Notes: generated by a model not told the origin, from the sequence alone. A DNA stretch of 64,000 nt from Gammaproteobacteria bacterium (GCA_017577365.1 PKRJ01000011.1:1-64000), one strand, 5' to 3'; counted from the first letter of the stretch, positions 54,413-63,587 are shown. Numbers and translations are program-made.

Positions 54413-56428
54413 TCATTCGAGCAACGTCCGTGCACGCGTCGCGACGTTCTCGGGCGTGAAGCCGAGCTTCTCGAGCACCGTCGTGCCGGGCGCGGACGCA
54501 CCGAAGCGGTCGATCGAGAGCGCGGCCCCTCGATCGCCGACCCATCGCTCCCAGCCGAGCGACACTCCCGCCTCGACCGCGAGACGTTTGTCGACGTCCG
54601 GCGGCAATACCTCGTCGCGATATGCCGCGGGCTGCGCTTCGAACAGCTCCCAGCACGGCATCGAGACGACGCGCACCGCCACGTCATCGGCGGCGAGCGT
54701 CCTCGCGGCCTCGAGGCAGATCCACACCTCGGAGCCGGTCGCGATCAGCACGAGATCGAGCGGGGTATCTCGCGATGCGGCGTCGCGGCTATCCCAGGCG
54801 ACGTAAGCGCCGCGCTCGACGCCCGCGCGTGCCGTTCCCGCGATCGGCTCGAGAACGGGCACCGCTTGACGCGTGAGCAAGATCGCCGTCGGCCCGTCCT
54901 GCCGCTCGAGCGCGATCTTCCAAGCGGCGGACGTCTCGTTCGCGTCGGCGGGGCGGATGACCCAAAGTCCCGGAATCGCGCGCAGCGACAGGCATTGCTC
55001 CACCGGCTGATGCGTCGGGCCGTCCTCGCCGAGCCCGACCGAATCGTGCGTGAACACCCAGACGACCGGAAGACGCATCAGCGCGGAAAGCCGAAGGGCC
55101 GGTCGCATGTAATCGCTGAAGATCAGAAACGTCGAGCCGAACGGCTTCACGATGCCGCCGTGCAACGCGAGGCCATTGACGATCGCGCCCATCGCGTGCT
55201 CGCGCACGCCGAACGGCACGTTCCGCCCCGCGTAGCGGCGCGCGAACTGCCCTGCGCCTTCGAATGCGGTCCGCGTCGACTCGACGAGATCGCCTGCGCC
55301 GCCGACCATCGTCGGGGCGTAGCGCGCGAAGGCCCGCATGACCTTTCCGCCGGCCGCGCGCGTCGCGAGCTTCTCGCCGGGCTCGAAGGCGGGTAACGCG
55401 TCCGTCCAACCCGGCTCGAGACGGCCCGCCCAAGCGCGGTCCCAGTCGGCCGCAAGGTCGGGATGCGCCTCGCGCCAGGCGTCGAAGCGCCGGGTCCACT
55501 CGGTCTCGAGCCGCGCGCCGCGCTCCGTCGCGTCCATGTGCGCCGCGACTTCGTCCGGCACGACGAAGCGCTGGTCCGGGTCGAAGCCGAGCAGCGCCTT
55601 CGTCGCGCGTACCTCGTCCTCACCGAGCGGCGCGCCGTGCGCCTTCGCGGTATCGCGTGCGTTCGGTGCCGGGTACGCGATGTGGCTTCGCACTCGAATC
55701 AGCGACGGACGGTCCTCGACGTCGCGCGCGGCGCCGAGCGCCGCTTCGAGGGCATCGACGTCGTTCGCGTCGTCGACGTGCTGCACGTCCCATCCGTGCG
55801 CTTCGAAGCGCTTCCCCTTGTCCTCGTGATCCCACGACAGCGACGTCGGCCCGTCGATCGTGATGCGATTGTCGTCGAAGAGCACCGTGAGCTTGCCGAG
55901 ACCGAACGCGCCGGCGAGCGACGCGGCCTCCTGGCAGACGCCTTCCATGAGGTCGCCGTCCGACGCGATGACGTAGACGCGATGATCGACGACCGTCTCG
56001 CCGGGGCGGTTGTAGCGCTGCGCGAGCACGCGCTCGGCCATCGCCATGCCGACCGCGTTCGCGAAACCTTGTCCGAGCGGACCGGTCGTCGTCTCGACGC
56101 CCGGCGTCAAGAAATGCTCGGGATGACCCGGCGTCGCCGATCCCCACTGGCGAAAGCGCTCGATCTCGTCGAGCGGCAACGCGTAGCCCGTGAGATGCAA
56201 CGCGGCGTACTGAAGAATGCACGCGTGCCCGGCCGAGAGCACGAATCGGTCCCGATTCGGCCAAGCAGGGTTCTTCGGATTGAAACGCATGACGTGCCGG
56301 TAGAGCACGTAGGCGAGCGGCGCGAGCGCCATGGCCGTGCCGGGATGACCGGAGCGCGCTTGCTGCACGGCATCCATTGCGAGCACGCGGATCGTGTCGA
56401 TCGATCTCGTGCGGATGTCTTGACTCAT
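54413..56428 (-). CDS. tkt: Transketolase
   Basis: A 671-residue thiamine-diphosphate enzyme of the pentose phosphate pathway. ARSGHPGTAMALAPLAYVLY at the N-terminus includes the active-site His; the ThDP/metal motif is SDGDLMEGVCQEA to DDNRITIDG; the pyrimidine domain has GVREHAMGAIVNG and THDSVGLGEDGPTHQPVEQ. ATG at 56428. First gene of the tkt-tal pair, which together convert pentoses to glycolytic intermediates. Confidence 0.96.
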   Translation of the reverse strand: MSQDIRTRSIDTIRVLAMDAVQQARSGHPGTAMALAPLAYVLYRHVMRFNPKNPAWPNRDRFVLSAGHACILQYAALHLTGYALPLDEIERFRQWGSATPGHPEHFLTPGVETTTGPLGQGFANAVGMAMAERVLAQRYNRPGETVVDHRVYVIASDGDLMEGVCQEAASLAGAFGLGKLTVLFDDNRITIDGPTSLSWDHEDKGKRFEAHGWDVQHVDDANDVDALEAALGAARDVEDRPSLIRVRSHIAYPAPNARDTAKAHGAPLGEDEVRATKALLGFDPDQRFVVPDEVAAHMDATERGARLETEWTRRFDAWREAHPDLAADWDRAWAGRLEPGWTDALPAFEPGEKLATRAAGGKVMRAFARYAPTMVGGAGDLVESTRTAFEGAGQFARRYAGRNVPFGVREHAMGAIVNGLALHGGIVKPFGSTFLIFSDYMRPALRLSALMRLPVVWVFTHDSVGLGEDGPTHQPVEQCLSLRAIPGLWVIRPADANETSAAWKIALERQDGPTAILLTRQAVPVLEPIAGTARAGVERGAYVAWDSRDAASRDTPLDLVLIATGSEVWICLEAARTLAADDVAVRVVSMPCWELFEAQPAAYRDEVLPPDVDKRLAVEAGVSLGWERWVGDRGAALSIDRFGASAPGTTVLEKLGFTPENVATRARTLLE

Positions 56429-56501
56429 AGTGGATCTGCGCTCGACGCGGCATCCGCCCGTCGGGCGGATGCCGTCACGTTGTCACCGCACGCGACGAGC
56501 G

Positions 56502-57878
56502 TCAGCGCAGATAGCGCCCCTCGTCCTCGATCTCCGCATATTGCTGCGAGTCGTACTCCGGCAGGCTCTCGAGCTCCTCGCGCGTCATGCTCGTCATCAG
56601 CTTGCCTTCGTGGTCGACCTCGAGCCGCGCGACCGGCAGCGCGACCGTGCGCTGACCGATACCGAGGAAGCCGCCGACGTCGACCAGCGCATGCATCTGG
56701 CTGTCCTGACGCGACTGCGCGACGCCGGAAATCTCACCGATCTCCTCGCCTTCGCTCGAATGCACGCTCTCGCCGACGAGTTGCTCGGGCGCCAGCGCGC
56801 CGCCGACCGCGTCGGCTCCCTGCTGCTCGCGCTGACCTTCGAGATCCGGACGCTGCTGTCCCGCGCGCCTTTCTCCGGCGCGCTGCTGTTGCTCGGCGAG
56901 TCGTTCCCGCTCGCTCTGCTGCGCCGCGGACTCCGGCTGCTGCCCGCCTTGTCGAAGCGTGACCTCGGGTTCCGCCTGGCTCACCTCGACTTTCGGCTCG
57001 GCCTGCTCGACGCTCACCTCGGGCTGCGCTTGCTCGACCGCGACTTCGGGCTCGGCCTGCTCGACGGTCACCTCGGGCTCGGGTTGCCGCACGGTGACCT
57101 CGGGGTCCGGCTGGCGAACCGTGACGCGCGGCTCGGCTTGCTGAACCTCGACCCGAGGCTCGGCCTGCTCGACGGTCACCTCGGGCTCGGGCTGACGAAT
57201 CGTGACCTCCGGATCCTGCTGCGTGATCTCGACCTGCGGCGCGGGCTGCTCGACCTGGACCTGCGGCGATGCCGGATCGACCTGCACCTCCGCCGCGGGC
57301 TGCTGCACCCGGATATCGGTGCTCTGGTCAGGCTGCCGTTGGTCGCCCTGCTGTTGGGCGCCTTGCTGTTGGGCGTCCTGCGGCGCGCTCTGCTGCTCCT
57401 CGGCCAGCGCGAGGTTCTGCTCCTGCGAGGACGGCTGCTGCGACTGCCGCTCCGACGGCTGTTCCGTCGACGGCTGCTGTTGCTCCGAGCTGCGCGCCTG
57501 CTGCGACGGCTGCGGCTGTTGCAGTTGTCGGCTCAGCTCCTGCTGTTGCTGCTGAGCCTGCGTCGACGGCTGAGGCTGCGTCGACTGCTGCGGCTGCCCG
57601 GGTTGCGCTTGCGCGAGCTGCTGGCCTTGCTGACCTTGCGCGGCGGACAGCTGCTCGCGCACTTGGGCAACGATCTGACCGCAGTCCTGATCGGTCGCCG
57701 TGCGCGCCGTGCTCATCAGCTGCCGCACTTGCCGTTCCGTGATCTCGTCGAGCGAGCGCGTCTCGAGCTCGCGCTCGAGCTGCTGTACGTCGCGTTCGCA
57801 GGCTTGCTGGCCGAACGCGGCGCCGCTCGCGCCGAATGCGACCGCGAACAAGCAGCCGCTGTACGTGAATCTATTCAT
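56502..57878 (-). CDS. PRC-barrel protein with Gln-rich region and nonapeptide array
   Basis: A 458-residue exported protein. Signal peptide ends near AAFGQQ; then a conserved helical N-domain with two cysteines (QQACERDVQQLERELETR, DQDCGQIVAQVREQL), a Gln/Ser/Pro-rich disordered stretch (about 79-189), about twelve nonapeptide repeats of the type PEVTVEQAE (196-310), a basic Gln/Arg linker, and a C-terminal PRC-barrel (about 362-444). The alternating hydrophobic pattern suggests repeated short beta strands. ATG at 57878 has GGAG 7 bases upstream; the frame to 58046 is rejected. Function unknown; an envelope or stress role is a guess. Confidence 0.8.
   Translation of the reverse strand: MNRFTYSGCLFAVAFGASGAAFGQQACERDVQQLERELETRSLDEITERQVRQLMSTARTATDQDCGQIVAQVREQLSAAQGQQGQQLAQAQPGQPQQSTQPQPSTQAQQQQQELSRQLQQPQPSQQARSSEQQQPSTEQPSERQSQQPSSQEQNLALAEEQQSAPQDAQQQGAQQQGDQRQPDQSTDIRVQQPAAEVQVDPASPQVQVEQPAPQVEITQQDPEVTIRQPEPEVTVEQAEPRVEVQQAEPRVTVRQPDPEVTVRQPEPEVTVEQAEPEVAVEQAQPEVSVEQAEPKVEVSQAEPEVTLRQGGQQPESAAQQSERERLAEQQQRAGERRAGQQRPDLEGQREQQGADAVGGALAPEQLVGESVHSSEGEEIGEISGVAQSRQDSQMHALVDVGGFLGIGQRTVALPVARLEVDHEGKLMTSMTREELESLPEYDSQQYAEIEDEGRYLR
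56949..57293 (-). repeat. 27-bp tandem coding repeat array
   Basis: About twelve degenerate 27-base units encoding nonapeptides (consensus PEVTVEQAE) in the PRC-barrel gene. Units differ at several positions, so the array is old rather than a recent slippage product. Confidence 0.85.
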
Positions 57879-58089
57879 CGTCTCGCTCCTCTCGCTTCCG
57901 TGAGCGCTGCTTGTGCAATCCACGTGCCAAGGGCGAACGCTCGGCGCGAGGAGCCCTTCGAATTCGAGCGCCGCCGGAGCGAGCGGAGCAAACGCGAAAG
58001 CGAAGAGCCACGCGCACGCGCGGCTCAGAGCCGGCGCGCGGCGCATCGCGATGTCACGCGTCCCCGTTAGTCGGGCCGACGATGAAAAA

Positions 58090-59247
58090 TCAAGCGTCGA
58101 CGAGCGTCAGGAACTGCCAGCGCTTGCCCTCCGCGAGGCCGAGCAGCTCGCGGCCGACGCCGCCGAAAACCGGCGGCGACGACGTGATGTGCTGCGTGCC
58201 CGCGTTCATGTCGCGGAACAGCCGTTGCAGCGTGCCGGCGCGCAGCGCGAGCGTGCCCGCCGCCTTGTACGCGAACATCGCGACTTGATGCGAAGACCAC
58301 GTCGAGTGCGCGAGCGCGAGACGGAACAGCGACTGCTGACGCATCGAAAGCCGCTTGCCGCGATCGAGCGTCTCGGCGATGTCCGTCCAGGTCTCGTAGA
58401 CGAACGCGCGCGCCGAGCGATAGACCGCCTCGGCGTTCGCGTACTGCTCGTGGAAGCTCGTGCTGTCCGCGATCGTTCCGGGCCGCCCCGCCTTCTCGTG
58501 CACGACGGTGCGTAGCTCGTCGAGAATGCGTCGGCCGATTCCGCACGCCCAACCGGCGTGGACGATGCCCGCGAAACCGATGATGCCGATCGTATAGAGG
58601 CTGCCGCCGCGCAGCGGCTCCTCGGTCGTCGCGAAATGCGTGTACGCGTCGGGCACGTACGCGTTGTCGATCGTGTAGTCGATGCTGCCCGTGCCCCGCA
58701 ACCCGAGCACGTCCCAGTTCTCGATCAGCTTCGCTTGGCTGACCGGCAGCACGAAGATCCTGGGCTCCTTGGTCGTCTCGATGACGCCGAGCGTGTGGAT
58801 ATGCGTGCCGTGCTTGATGCCGGACGCGAAGCTCCACGCGCCGCTCAGCAAGAAGCCGCCGTCGTGCGGCACCGCCCTGCCGGGACGCGTTCCCTGGCCC
58901 GCGATCACCGGCATGCGTTCGCCGCTGAAGAGTTCCTTGACCGCCTCGTCTTTGAGATAGGCCGCGCCGGTGCCGATCGCGAGCGCGGACGCCATCAGCA
59001 CCCAGCCCGCGGAGGGATCGCCGTAAGAGACGTTTTCGATGACCTGAAGAGACGAAACCGGATCGAGCTCGTATCCGCCGCGTATCGATTTCGGCACCCA
59101 CATGCCGTAGAGCCCCTCGCGGTGCAGGGCCTCGACGACCGGCTCGGCCAATTGCCCGTGCTCGTCGCCGTAGTCGGCATGCTCGCGGGCGATCTCCCCG
59201 ACGCGCTTTGCGCGCTCGGGCAAGGACGTCTCCGTGCTCGCGCTCAT
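58090..59247 (-). CDS. Acyl-CoA dehydrogenase-like flavin monooxygenase
   Basis: A 385-residue protein of the acyl-CoA dehydrogenase superfamily with the C-terminal domain typical of two-component flavin hydroxylases (HsaA, HpaB and DszC branch). Motifs: helical N-domain with GLYGMWVPKSIRGGYELDP, mid domain GGFLLSGAWSFASGIKH and LGLRGTGSIDYTIDN, and the C-terminal AGTQHITSSPPVFGGVGREL. Such enzymes use reduced FMN from a separate reductase to hydroxylate aromatics; no reductase is adjacent. ATG at 59247 has AGGAGGAG upstream. Substrate unknown. Confidence 0.85.
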   Translation of the reverse strand: MSASTETSLPERAKRVGEIAREHADYGDEHGQLAEPVVEALHREGLYGMWVPKSIRGGYELDPVSSLQVIENVSYGDPSAGWVLMASALAIGTGAAYLKDEAVKELFSGERMPVIAGQGTRPGRAVPHDGGFLLSGAWSFASGIKHGTHIHTLGVIETTKEPRIFVLPVSQAKLIENWDVLGLRGTGSIDYTIDNAYVPDAYTHFATTEEPLRGGSLYTIGIIGFAGIVHAGWACGIGRRILDELRTVVHEKAGRPGTIADSTSFHEQYANAEAVYRSARAFVYETWTDIAETLDRGKRLSMRQQSLFRLALAHSTWSSHQVAMFAYKAAGTLALRAGTLQRLFRDMNAGTQHITSSPPVFGGVGRELLGLAEGKRWQFLTLVDA

Positions 59248-59395
59248 CTCACTCCTCCTGGCATCGCCGGGCGGCAAGTCTCCCCCTTGTCTCGCGCGGC
59301 TTTGTTGTCGTGAAAGCGGTGACGGCTCGATCTTGCATTCGACGGAGTCCGCCTGCGCGGCGAGCGCGCACGCAAGAGCCGTCGACAACAGCTCG

Positions 59396-59548
59396 CTAAC
59401 CGTAGAACAGCGCGTGACCGTCGCCGTTGAAGCCCGTCATCCAGTCGTTGTGCGGCGGCGGACAGGCGTAGTAGACGTCCGCCCCGAATCGCGTCGGGCC
59501 GTTGAAGCCCCGCGGAAACATCGGATGCCCTCTGAAATCGACGGCCAT
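59396..59548 (-). pseudogene. Carotenoid/lignostilbene oxygenase N-terminal remnant
   Basis: A 50-codon frame with a strong GGGAGG start. It opens FPRGFNGPTRFGADVY, the typical N-terminus of carotenoid cleavage/lignostilbene dioxygenases, then jumps to PPPHNDWMTGFNGDGHALF, which matches the FNGDGMV block normally about 25 residues further on, and stops. The middle segment and about 400 C-terminal residues are missing; the DNA beyond has no recognisable continuation. Best read as an internally deleted relic, although expression as a short peptide cannot be excluded. Confidence 0.5.
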
Positions 59549-59600
59549 CCTCGCGCCTCCCCCATTCTTTCGATCGGCCCCTGGCGGGGCTGCCGCCATA

Positions 59601-59629
59601 TATACACTCGTAGCGACACCGAGTGTATA
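59601..59629. promoter_or_regulatory. Perfect inverted repeat between divergent genes
   Basis: TATACACTCG and CGAGTGTATA, exact 10-base arms 9 bases apart, between the remnant (start 59548) and the small lipoprotein (start 59749). This is the size and symmetry of a TetR/LysR-type operator; no regulator gene is adjacent. Confidence 0.55.
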
Positions 59630-59748
59630 GCGGCGTTGCGCTCGGCGGAACACGTCGAGTTGCCCCCGGCGACGCTCGACGCAATCGCCCGCCCGCGTGG
59701 CATGCCGCTTGCACGAATGCGATGGACGCAACTTTACGGAGAGTCGTA

Positions 59749-59877
59749 ATGCTGAAACGAATGATCTGCTCGCTGGTGCTTTCCAGCGCCGTCCTATCGC
59801 TTCATGGATGCGGCTATCTCGCGGCAGCGGGCGCGGGCGCCGCGGTCGGCGAAGCGGTCGAGGACGACGACAACTGA
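59749..59877 (+). CDS. Small lipoprotein, 42 residues
   Basis: A tiny predicted lipoprotein: MLKRMICSLVLSSAVLSLHG then CGYLAAAGAGAAVG with lipobox Cys at 21, a glycine-zipper-like helix and an acidic tail EAVEDDDN. ATG at 59749 follows GGAGAG. Mature length is about 22 residues. It resembles entericidin-type or glycine-zipper envelope peptides in size; function unknown. The frame is open further upstream but lacks a start signal there. Confidence 0.7.
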   Translation: MLKRMICSLVLSSAVLSLHGCGYLAAAGAGAAVGEAVEDDDN

Positions 59878-59910
59878 TGGCAGCCGGCACCGCGACGCCG
59901 GCGTTCCGCC

Positions 59911-61044
59911 TCAACCGAGCGCTCGATAAACGGCGGACTCGAAATCCGCCACGAGCTGCAAGCACCGAGGATCACAGAACGGGCTGAGCTGCATCAGCAG
60001 CACCGCGCCGATTCCGGCGCGCGGATCGACCCAAAAATACGTATTGAAGATGCCTGCCCAGCCGAAGCTTCCAGCCGCTCGCCCCTGAGGGCGATCGCGC
60101 GTCTCGATCATCAGGTTGTAGCCGAACTTCTGCGTGCCGTCGAGAAACGCGAAATCGAGCGTGCGAGCCGGGTACGCCGTGCGCTGCGTCGACGCCCAGC
60201 GCGAGCCGATGCGATTCGTCGTCATCAACCGCACCGACTCCGGCGACAGCAGCCGCGTGCCGTCGTCCGCTCGGCCCTCGTTGAGCAGCATTCGGATCAG
60301 CGCGGCATAGTCGCGCGCGGTCGAATACAGCGCCCCGCCGCCGCGCGGCGCCTCGCCCCGAGGCTCGTTCGGACCGTCGATCCACTTTCCGTCCTCGAGC
60401 TTGTGCAAGCCCGCGAGCCGATCCGGAGCCGACGGTTGCTCGTAACGCGTCTCGCGCATACCGAGCGGACCGGTGATGCGCTCCTCGAGAAAGCGGCCGA
60501 GCGGCAGGCCGGACAACGGCTCGACGACGAGGCCGACGATATCCGTGCTGATCCCGTACGAGAACCGCTCGCCGGGATCGTGCATCAGGAACGGCGCGCC
60601 GAAATGCTCGATGCGGCCTTCCGACGCGACGAGAATTTCGCGGTTCAGAAACCAATAGCCGAAGCCCGACGTATGCGTCAGCAGGTCGTGAATCGTGATC
60701 GCGCGCCGCGCCGGCCGCACGATGCGCTCTCCCGTGCTCTCGTCGAACGACACGAGCACGGGCGGTTGCACGAAGCCCGGGACGTGCCGCGCGATCGGAT
60801 CGTCGAGCTCGAGCTTGCCGGCCTCGCGAAGCATCAGAACCGCGACGCTCGTGATCGGCTTCGTCATCGACGCGATGCGAAAAATCGTGTCGGGCGTCAT
60901 AGGTGCCGTGCGCGACACGGACGCGAGCCCCGCCGCGGACTCGTGAACCACGCCGCGGCGGTCCGTGACGAGCGCGACGGCGCCGGGCACGTCGCCTCTC
61001 GCGACGGCGCGCTCGAGCGTTTCGTGGACGATCTCCAAGCTCAC
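59911..61044 (-). CDS. Serine hydrolase, class C beta-lactamase family
   Basis: A 377-residue beta-lactamase/EstB-like hydrolase. The SxxK motif is SMTK (about 59-62); the tyrosine motif is YGIS (YxN replaced by YxS); the third motif region reads FGWAG. These fit esterases of family VIII more than true beta-lactamases. No signal peptide, so cytoplasmic. The start is GTG at 61044, overlapping the upstream gene's stop (GTGA), so translation is coupled to the YceI-like gene. Substrate unknown. Confidence 0.88.
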   Translation of the reverse strand: MSLEIVHETLERAVARGDVPGAVALVTDRRGVVHESAAGLASVSRTAPMTPDTIFRIASMTKPITSVAVLMLREAGKLELDDPIARHVPGFVQPPVLVSFDESTGERIVRPARRAITIHDLLTHTSGFGYWFLNREILVASEGRIEHFGAPFLMHDPGERFSYGISTDIVGLVVEPLSGLPLGRFLEERITGPLGMRETRYEQPSAPDRLAGLHKLEDGKWIDGPNEPRGEAPRGGGALYSTARDYAALIRMLLNEGRADDGTRLLSPESVRLMTTNRIGSRWASTQRTAYPARTLDFAFLDGTQKFGYNLMIETRDRPQGRAAGSFGWAGIFNTYFWVDPRAGIGAVLLMQLSPFCDPRCLQLVADFESAVYRALG

Positions 61045-61709
61045 TCGATGCGTCGAGCCAAGATGCGATACGTGAAATCGAGCGGCTCGCCGACGCGAAG
61101 CGCGCCCGCCGCTGCCGAGAACGGCTCGAGGCCGAGCTCTTCGTGCGTCAGCGTGAACTCGCCCGACGCCTCGAGCGTTTCGCCGTCGACCCTGATCTCG
61201 GTCGGCACCGTCAACGGTATCGAGCGGCCGCGCAGCTCCACCGTGACCTCGAGCGACTCCTCGCCCGCATGCACCGTCGGGCCGGTCCCGGCGATTCGCA
61301 GCGACGGATAACGCTCCGCGTCGAGCACCTCTTCGCTCAGCATGTTGCGGCGCGTGCCTTCGATATCCTCGCTCGACGGCGCTCTCCTCGATCGCTCGCC
61401 GACTCTCGCGCGAAGCTCCGGATCGTCGACGACGAGCGCCTCGACAGGGATCTCGATCTCGAACCGCGACTGCTCGAGCTCGGGATGCAACAGCACCCGA
61501 CCGGTCATCTCGCCGACGGAAACCACGTGGTTGTGGCCGAAACGCGCGAGCGCGCCGGCCCGATGAACCCGCCAGTAGATCTCCGAGCGCTCGGCATCGA
61601 TCGCGTAGAGCTCGACGTCCTCGGGGGGCTCGACCTGATCGGGCTGCGCGAAGACGAGACCGGCAACGGTCGCGAGCAGCGCGGCGCTCGCCCCCAGCTT
61701 GCGATTCAC
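61041..61709 (-). CDS. YceI-like periplasmic protein
   Basis: A 222-residue protein with a signal peptide (NRKLGASAALLATVAGLVFA) and a YceI-like lipocalin fold: YAIDAERSEIYWRVHRAG, ARFGHNHVVSVGEMTGRV, the SRFEIEIPVEAL strand and late SIPLTVPTEIRVDGETLEASGEFTLT. YceI proteins bind isoprenoids or polyprenyl quinones. The start is GTG at 61709 with GGAGG 9 bases upstream. It shares a 4-base overlap with the serine hydrolase. Confidence 0.8.
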   Translation of the reverse strand: MNRKLGASAALLATVAGLVFAQPDQVEPPEDVELYAIDAERSEIYWRVHRAGALARFGHNHVVSVGEMTGRVLLHPELEQSRFEIEIPVEALVVDDPELRARVGERSRRAPSSEDIEGTRRNMLSEEVLDAERYPSLRIAGTGPTVHAGEESLEVTVELRGRSIPLTVPTEIRVDGETLEASGEFTLTHEELGLEPFSAAAGALRVGEPLDFTYRILARRIE

Positions 61710-62233
61710 TTCGGCTTCCCTCCGCTGCGGGCCGCGCGAGTCGAGCTGTAGCTTATCACGCGTGAAGTTCCCAAGGAGCGGCGCTTCCCGCCTGAAGTTG
61801 CGCGACTGCGACGTCAGTTGCCTCGTCGAGATGGTCCATCGCCCGCATTCCCGGGCCCTCTCCGCGTCGCTCTTTGACGACAAGAGGTTTCTGTGCTACA
61901 GGAATTGCGTGTGAGAGCACGCGTCTCGGCTCGGCAACGCGTGCCACCGGTCGAACACGGGGGAGACGTCAACGGGCCGCTTCGCACCGCTCGGGAGGAC
62001 GCACGGCTGCCTGACCAGCAGCGTGCGATGCGGGGCGAAGCGATGACGACGTCCGGCTGCGCGGCCGGCGGTGAGTGCGCGCACTACCGTCGGCCGCTGC
62101 AGGCCGTTGGCTGTTCCGCCGCCGCGCACGAGCTCGCGAGCAGTCGTCGCCCGGCCAGTCTTTCTGGCCGCGGCTTTCGGTGATAGTGTTCTTAACGACA
62201 GCCGGCCTTGCTGCCGGCGAGTGTATCCACCGT
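61710..62233. other. Divergent intergenic region
   Basis: 524 bases between the YceI-like gene and the first right-edge lipoprotein. Small frames occur on both strands but none has a ribosome-binding site plus plausible protein. A stem GCCGGC-cttgct-GCCGGC at 62201-62218 lies just before the lipoprotein start, perhaps in its leader. Confidence 0.5.
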
Positions 62234-62878
62234 ATGCGAGCTGTCTTCCGCACGGTTTGCCGATCGACTCTGACCGCGACGGCCGCGCTGCTCGGCGCGT
62301 GCGTCTCGTCGGTCGTCGTCGATGCCCGTTTCCCCGCGCCGCTCATCGAGCCGCTGCCGGTGAGGATGGGCATCCTCTACGACGAGGAGCTGAAGAACTT
62401 CGTGCATGTGGAAGCGTTGCCGCAGCAGTCCGCATGGACGATCGATCTCGGCGACGCGAATCTCGCATTGCTCTCTCCGCTGTTCGAGCGGATGTTCGCG
62501 GAGACGCGCACGGTCGACGCGGTCCCGGTCGCCCCGGCGCTTCGCGACACGCTCGACGGCGTGATTCGTCCGCGGCTCGAGAAATTCGAGTTCGACGTTC
62601 CGATCGGGGAACGCGACGAGTTCGTCGAGGTCTGGATGCAGTATCAGCTCACGCTGTACAACCCCGACGGCTCGGTGGTCACGGAATGGCCCGTCAGCGG
62701 CTATGGAAAAGCGGAGCTGACGGGCAGACGCGAGGATTCGGTGCGGCGTGCCGCGGTCATCGCGATGCGCGAGGTGGGTGCGGCGATCTCGACGAAGTTC
62801 GCCGAGCAGCCCGACGTCAGCTATTGGTTACGGGAGAGACAGGATGAAGCTGCGTTGTCCGCCGACCTCGGCAGCTAA
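62234..62878 (+). CDS. Predicted lipoprotein, unknown function (first of pair)
   Basis: A 214-residue protein whose signal peptide ends TAALLGACVSS (lipobox Cys about 22). The mature part contains LPVRMGILYDEELKNFVHVE, a beta-alpha pattern and an amphipathic C-terminal helix; no family is recognised with certainty. The composition suggests an outer-membrane assembly or transport accessory lipoprotein. The ATG at 62234 has only a weak ribosome-binding site; the frame is open back to 62075. It overlaps the next lipoprotein by 35 bases, implying one operon. Confidence 0.6.
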   Translation: MRAVFRTVCRSTLTATAALLGACVSSVVVDARFPAPLIEPLPVRMGILYDEELKNFVHVEALPQQSAWTIDLGDANLALLSPLFERMFAETRTVDAVPVAPALRDTLDGVIRPRLEKFEFDVPIGERDEFVEVWMQYQLTLYNPDGSVVTEWPVSGYGKAELTGRREDSVRRAAVIAMREVGAAISTKFAEQPDVSYWLRERQDEAALSADLGS

Positions 62879-63587
62879 TGCCCCGCGACACGACGGCCGT
62901 GCACGGAGCGCGGCGGTCCTCGGGCTGTTGATCGCTCCGCTGCTCGCTTCGTGCGGCGTCACGTCGCGAATGGAGCCTTACAAGCAAACCGATGCCGTCA
63001 TCGACGACGGCGAGCGAGTGGTGATCCTCGCCCGCCGGCACCACGCGAACCACGAGGCCGAGCAGGAGTTCATCAACTGCATCAGCGATTCGCTGTCGAA
63101 GGGCAAAGACGGCATCGCGGTGCATCCGTCGTCCGAGTTCGAGGACAAGATGTACCCGTGGTTCGAGCCGTCGATGGCGCCGCTCAGCACGGACGATCTC
63201 TCGAAGCTGCTCGAGAAGCCCGGCGTCCTGGAGCAGGTCCGCGAGACGGGCGTCCGCTTCCTGATCTGGCTCGACGGCTCGACGGACCGCGTCGCGAGCG
63301 GCGGCGGCATCACGTGTGCCGCCGGCGTCGGCGGAGCCGGTTGCATGGGGCTCGCGTGGTGGGAAGACGATGCCCGCTACGACGCGACCGTGTGGGATAT
63401 CAAGGAACTGTCGTCGGCCGGCACGATCCACGCGAACGTCAAGGGTCGTTCCGTGATGCCTGCGATCGTGATTCCGCTGCCGTTCATCGCCCGCCCGCAG
63501 GCCGCCGCGTGCCGCGGCCTCACGGAGCAGATCCGGCAATTCCTGACGACCCCCGAAGGCTACGGCGCAGGCCCCGAAGAGGGTTGA
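62844..63587 (+). CDS. Predicted lipoprotein, unknown function (second of pair)
   Basis: A 247-residue protein with a signal ending LLIAPLLASCGV (lipobox Cys). The mature part has an N-terminal RVVILARRHHANHEAEQEFINC segment, a central LDDLSKLLEKPGV-like region, a Gly/Cys-rich stretch (GGGITCAAGVGGAGCMGLAWW) suggesting a disulfide, and a Pro-rich end. No family is recognised. ATG at 62844 follows GGGAGAGACAGG, inside the previous gene in another frame, so the pair is translationally coupled. Confidence 0.65.
   Translation: MKLRCPPTSAANAPRHDGRARSAAVLGLLIAPLLASCGVTSRMEPYKQTDAVIDDGERVVILARRHHANHEAEQEFINCISDSLSKGKDGIAVHPSSEFEDKMYPWFEPSMAPLSTDDLSKLLEKPGVLEQVRETGVRFLIWLDGSTDRVASGGGITCAAGVGGAGCMGLAWWEDDARYDATVWDIKELSSAGTIHANVKGRSVMPAIVIPLPFIARPQAAACRGLTEQIRQFLTTPEGYGAGPEEG

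Noticed and set aside
57879..58089. A gene between the PRC-barrel and acyl-CoA dehydrogenase-like genes
   Set aside because: Frames here are Arg-rich shadows with no start signal; treated as promoter/terminator space.
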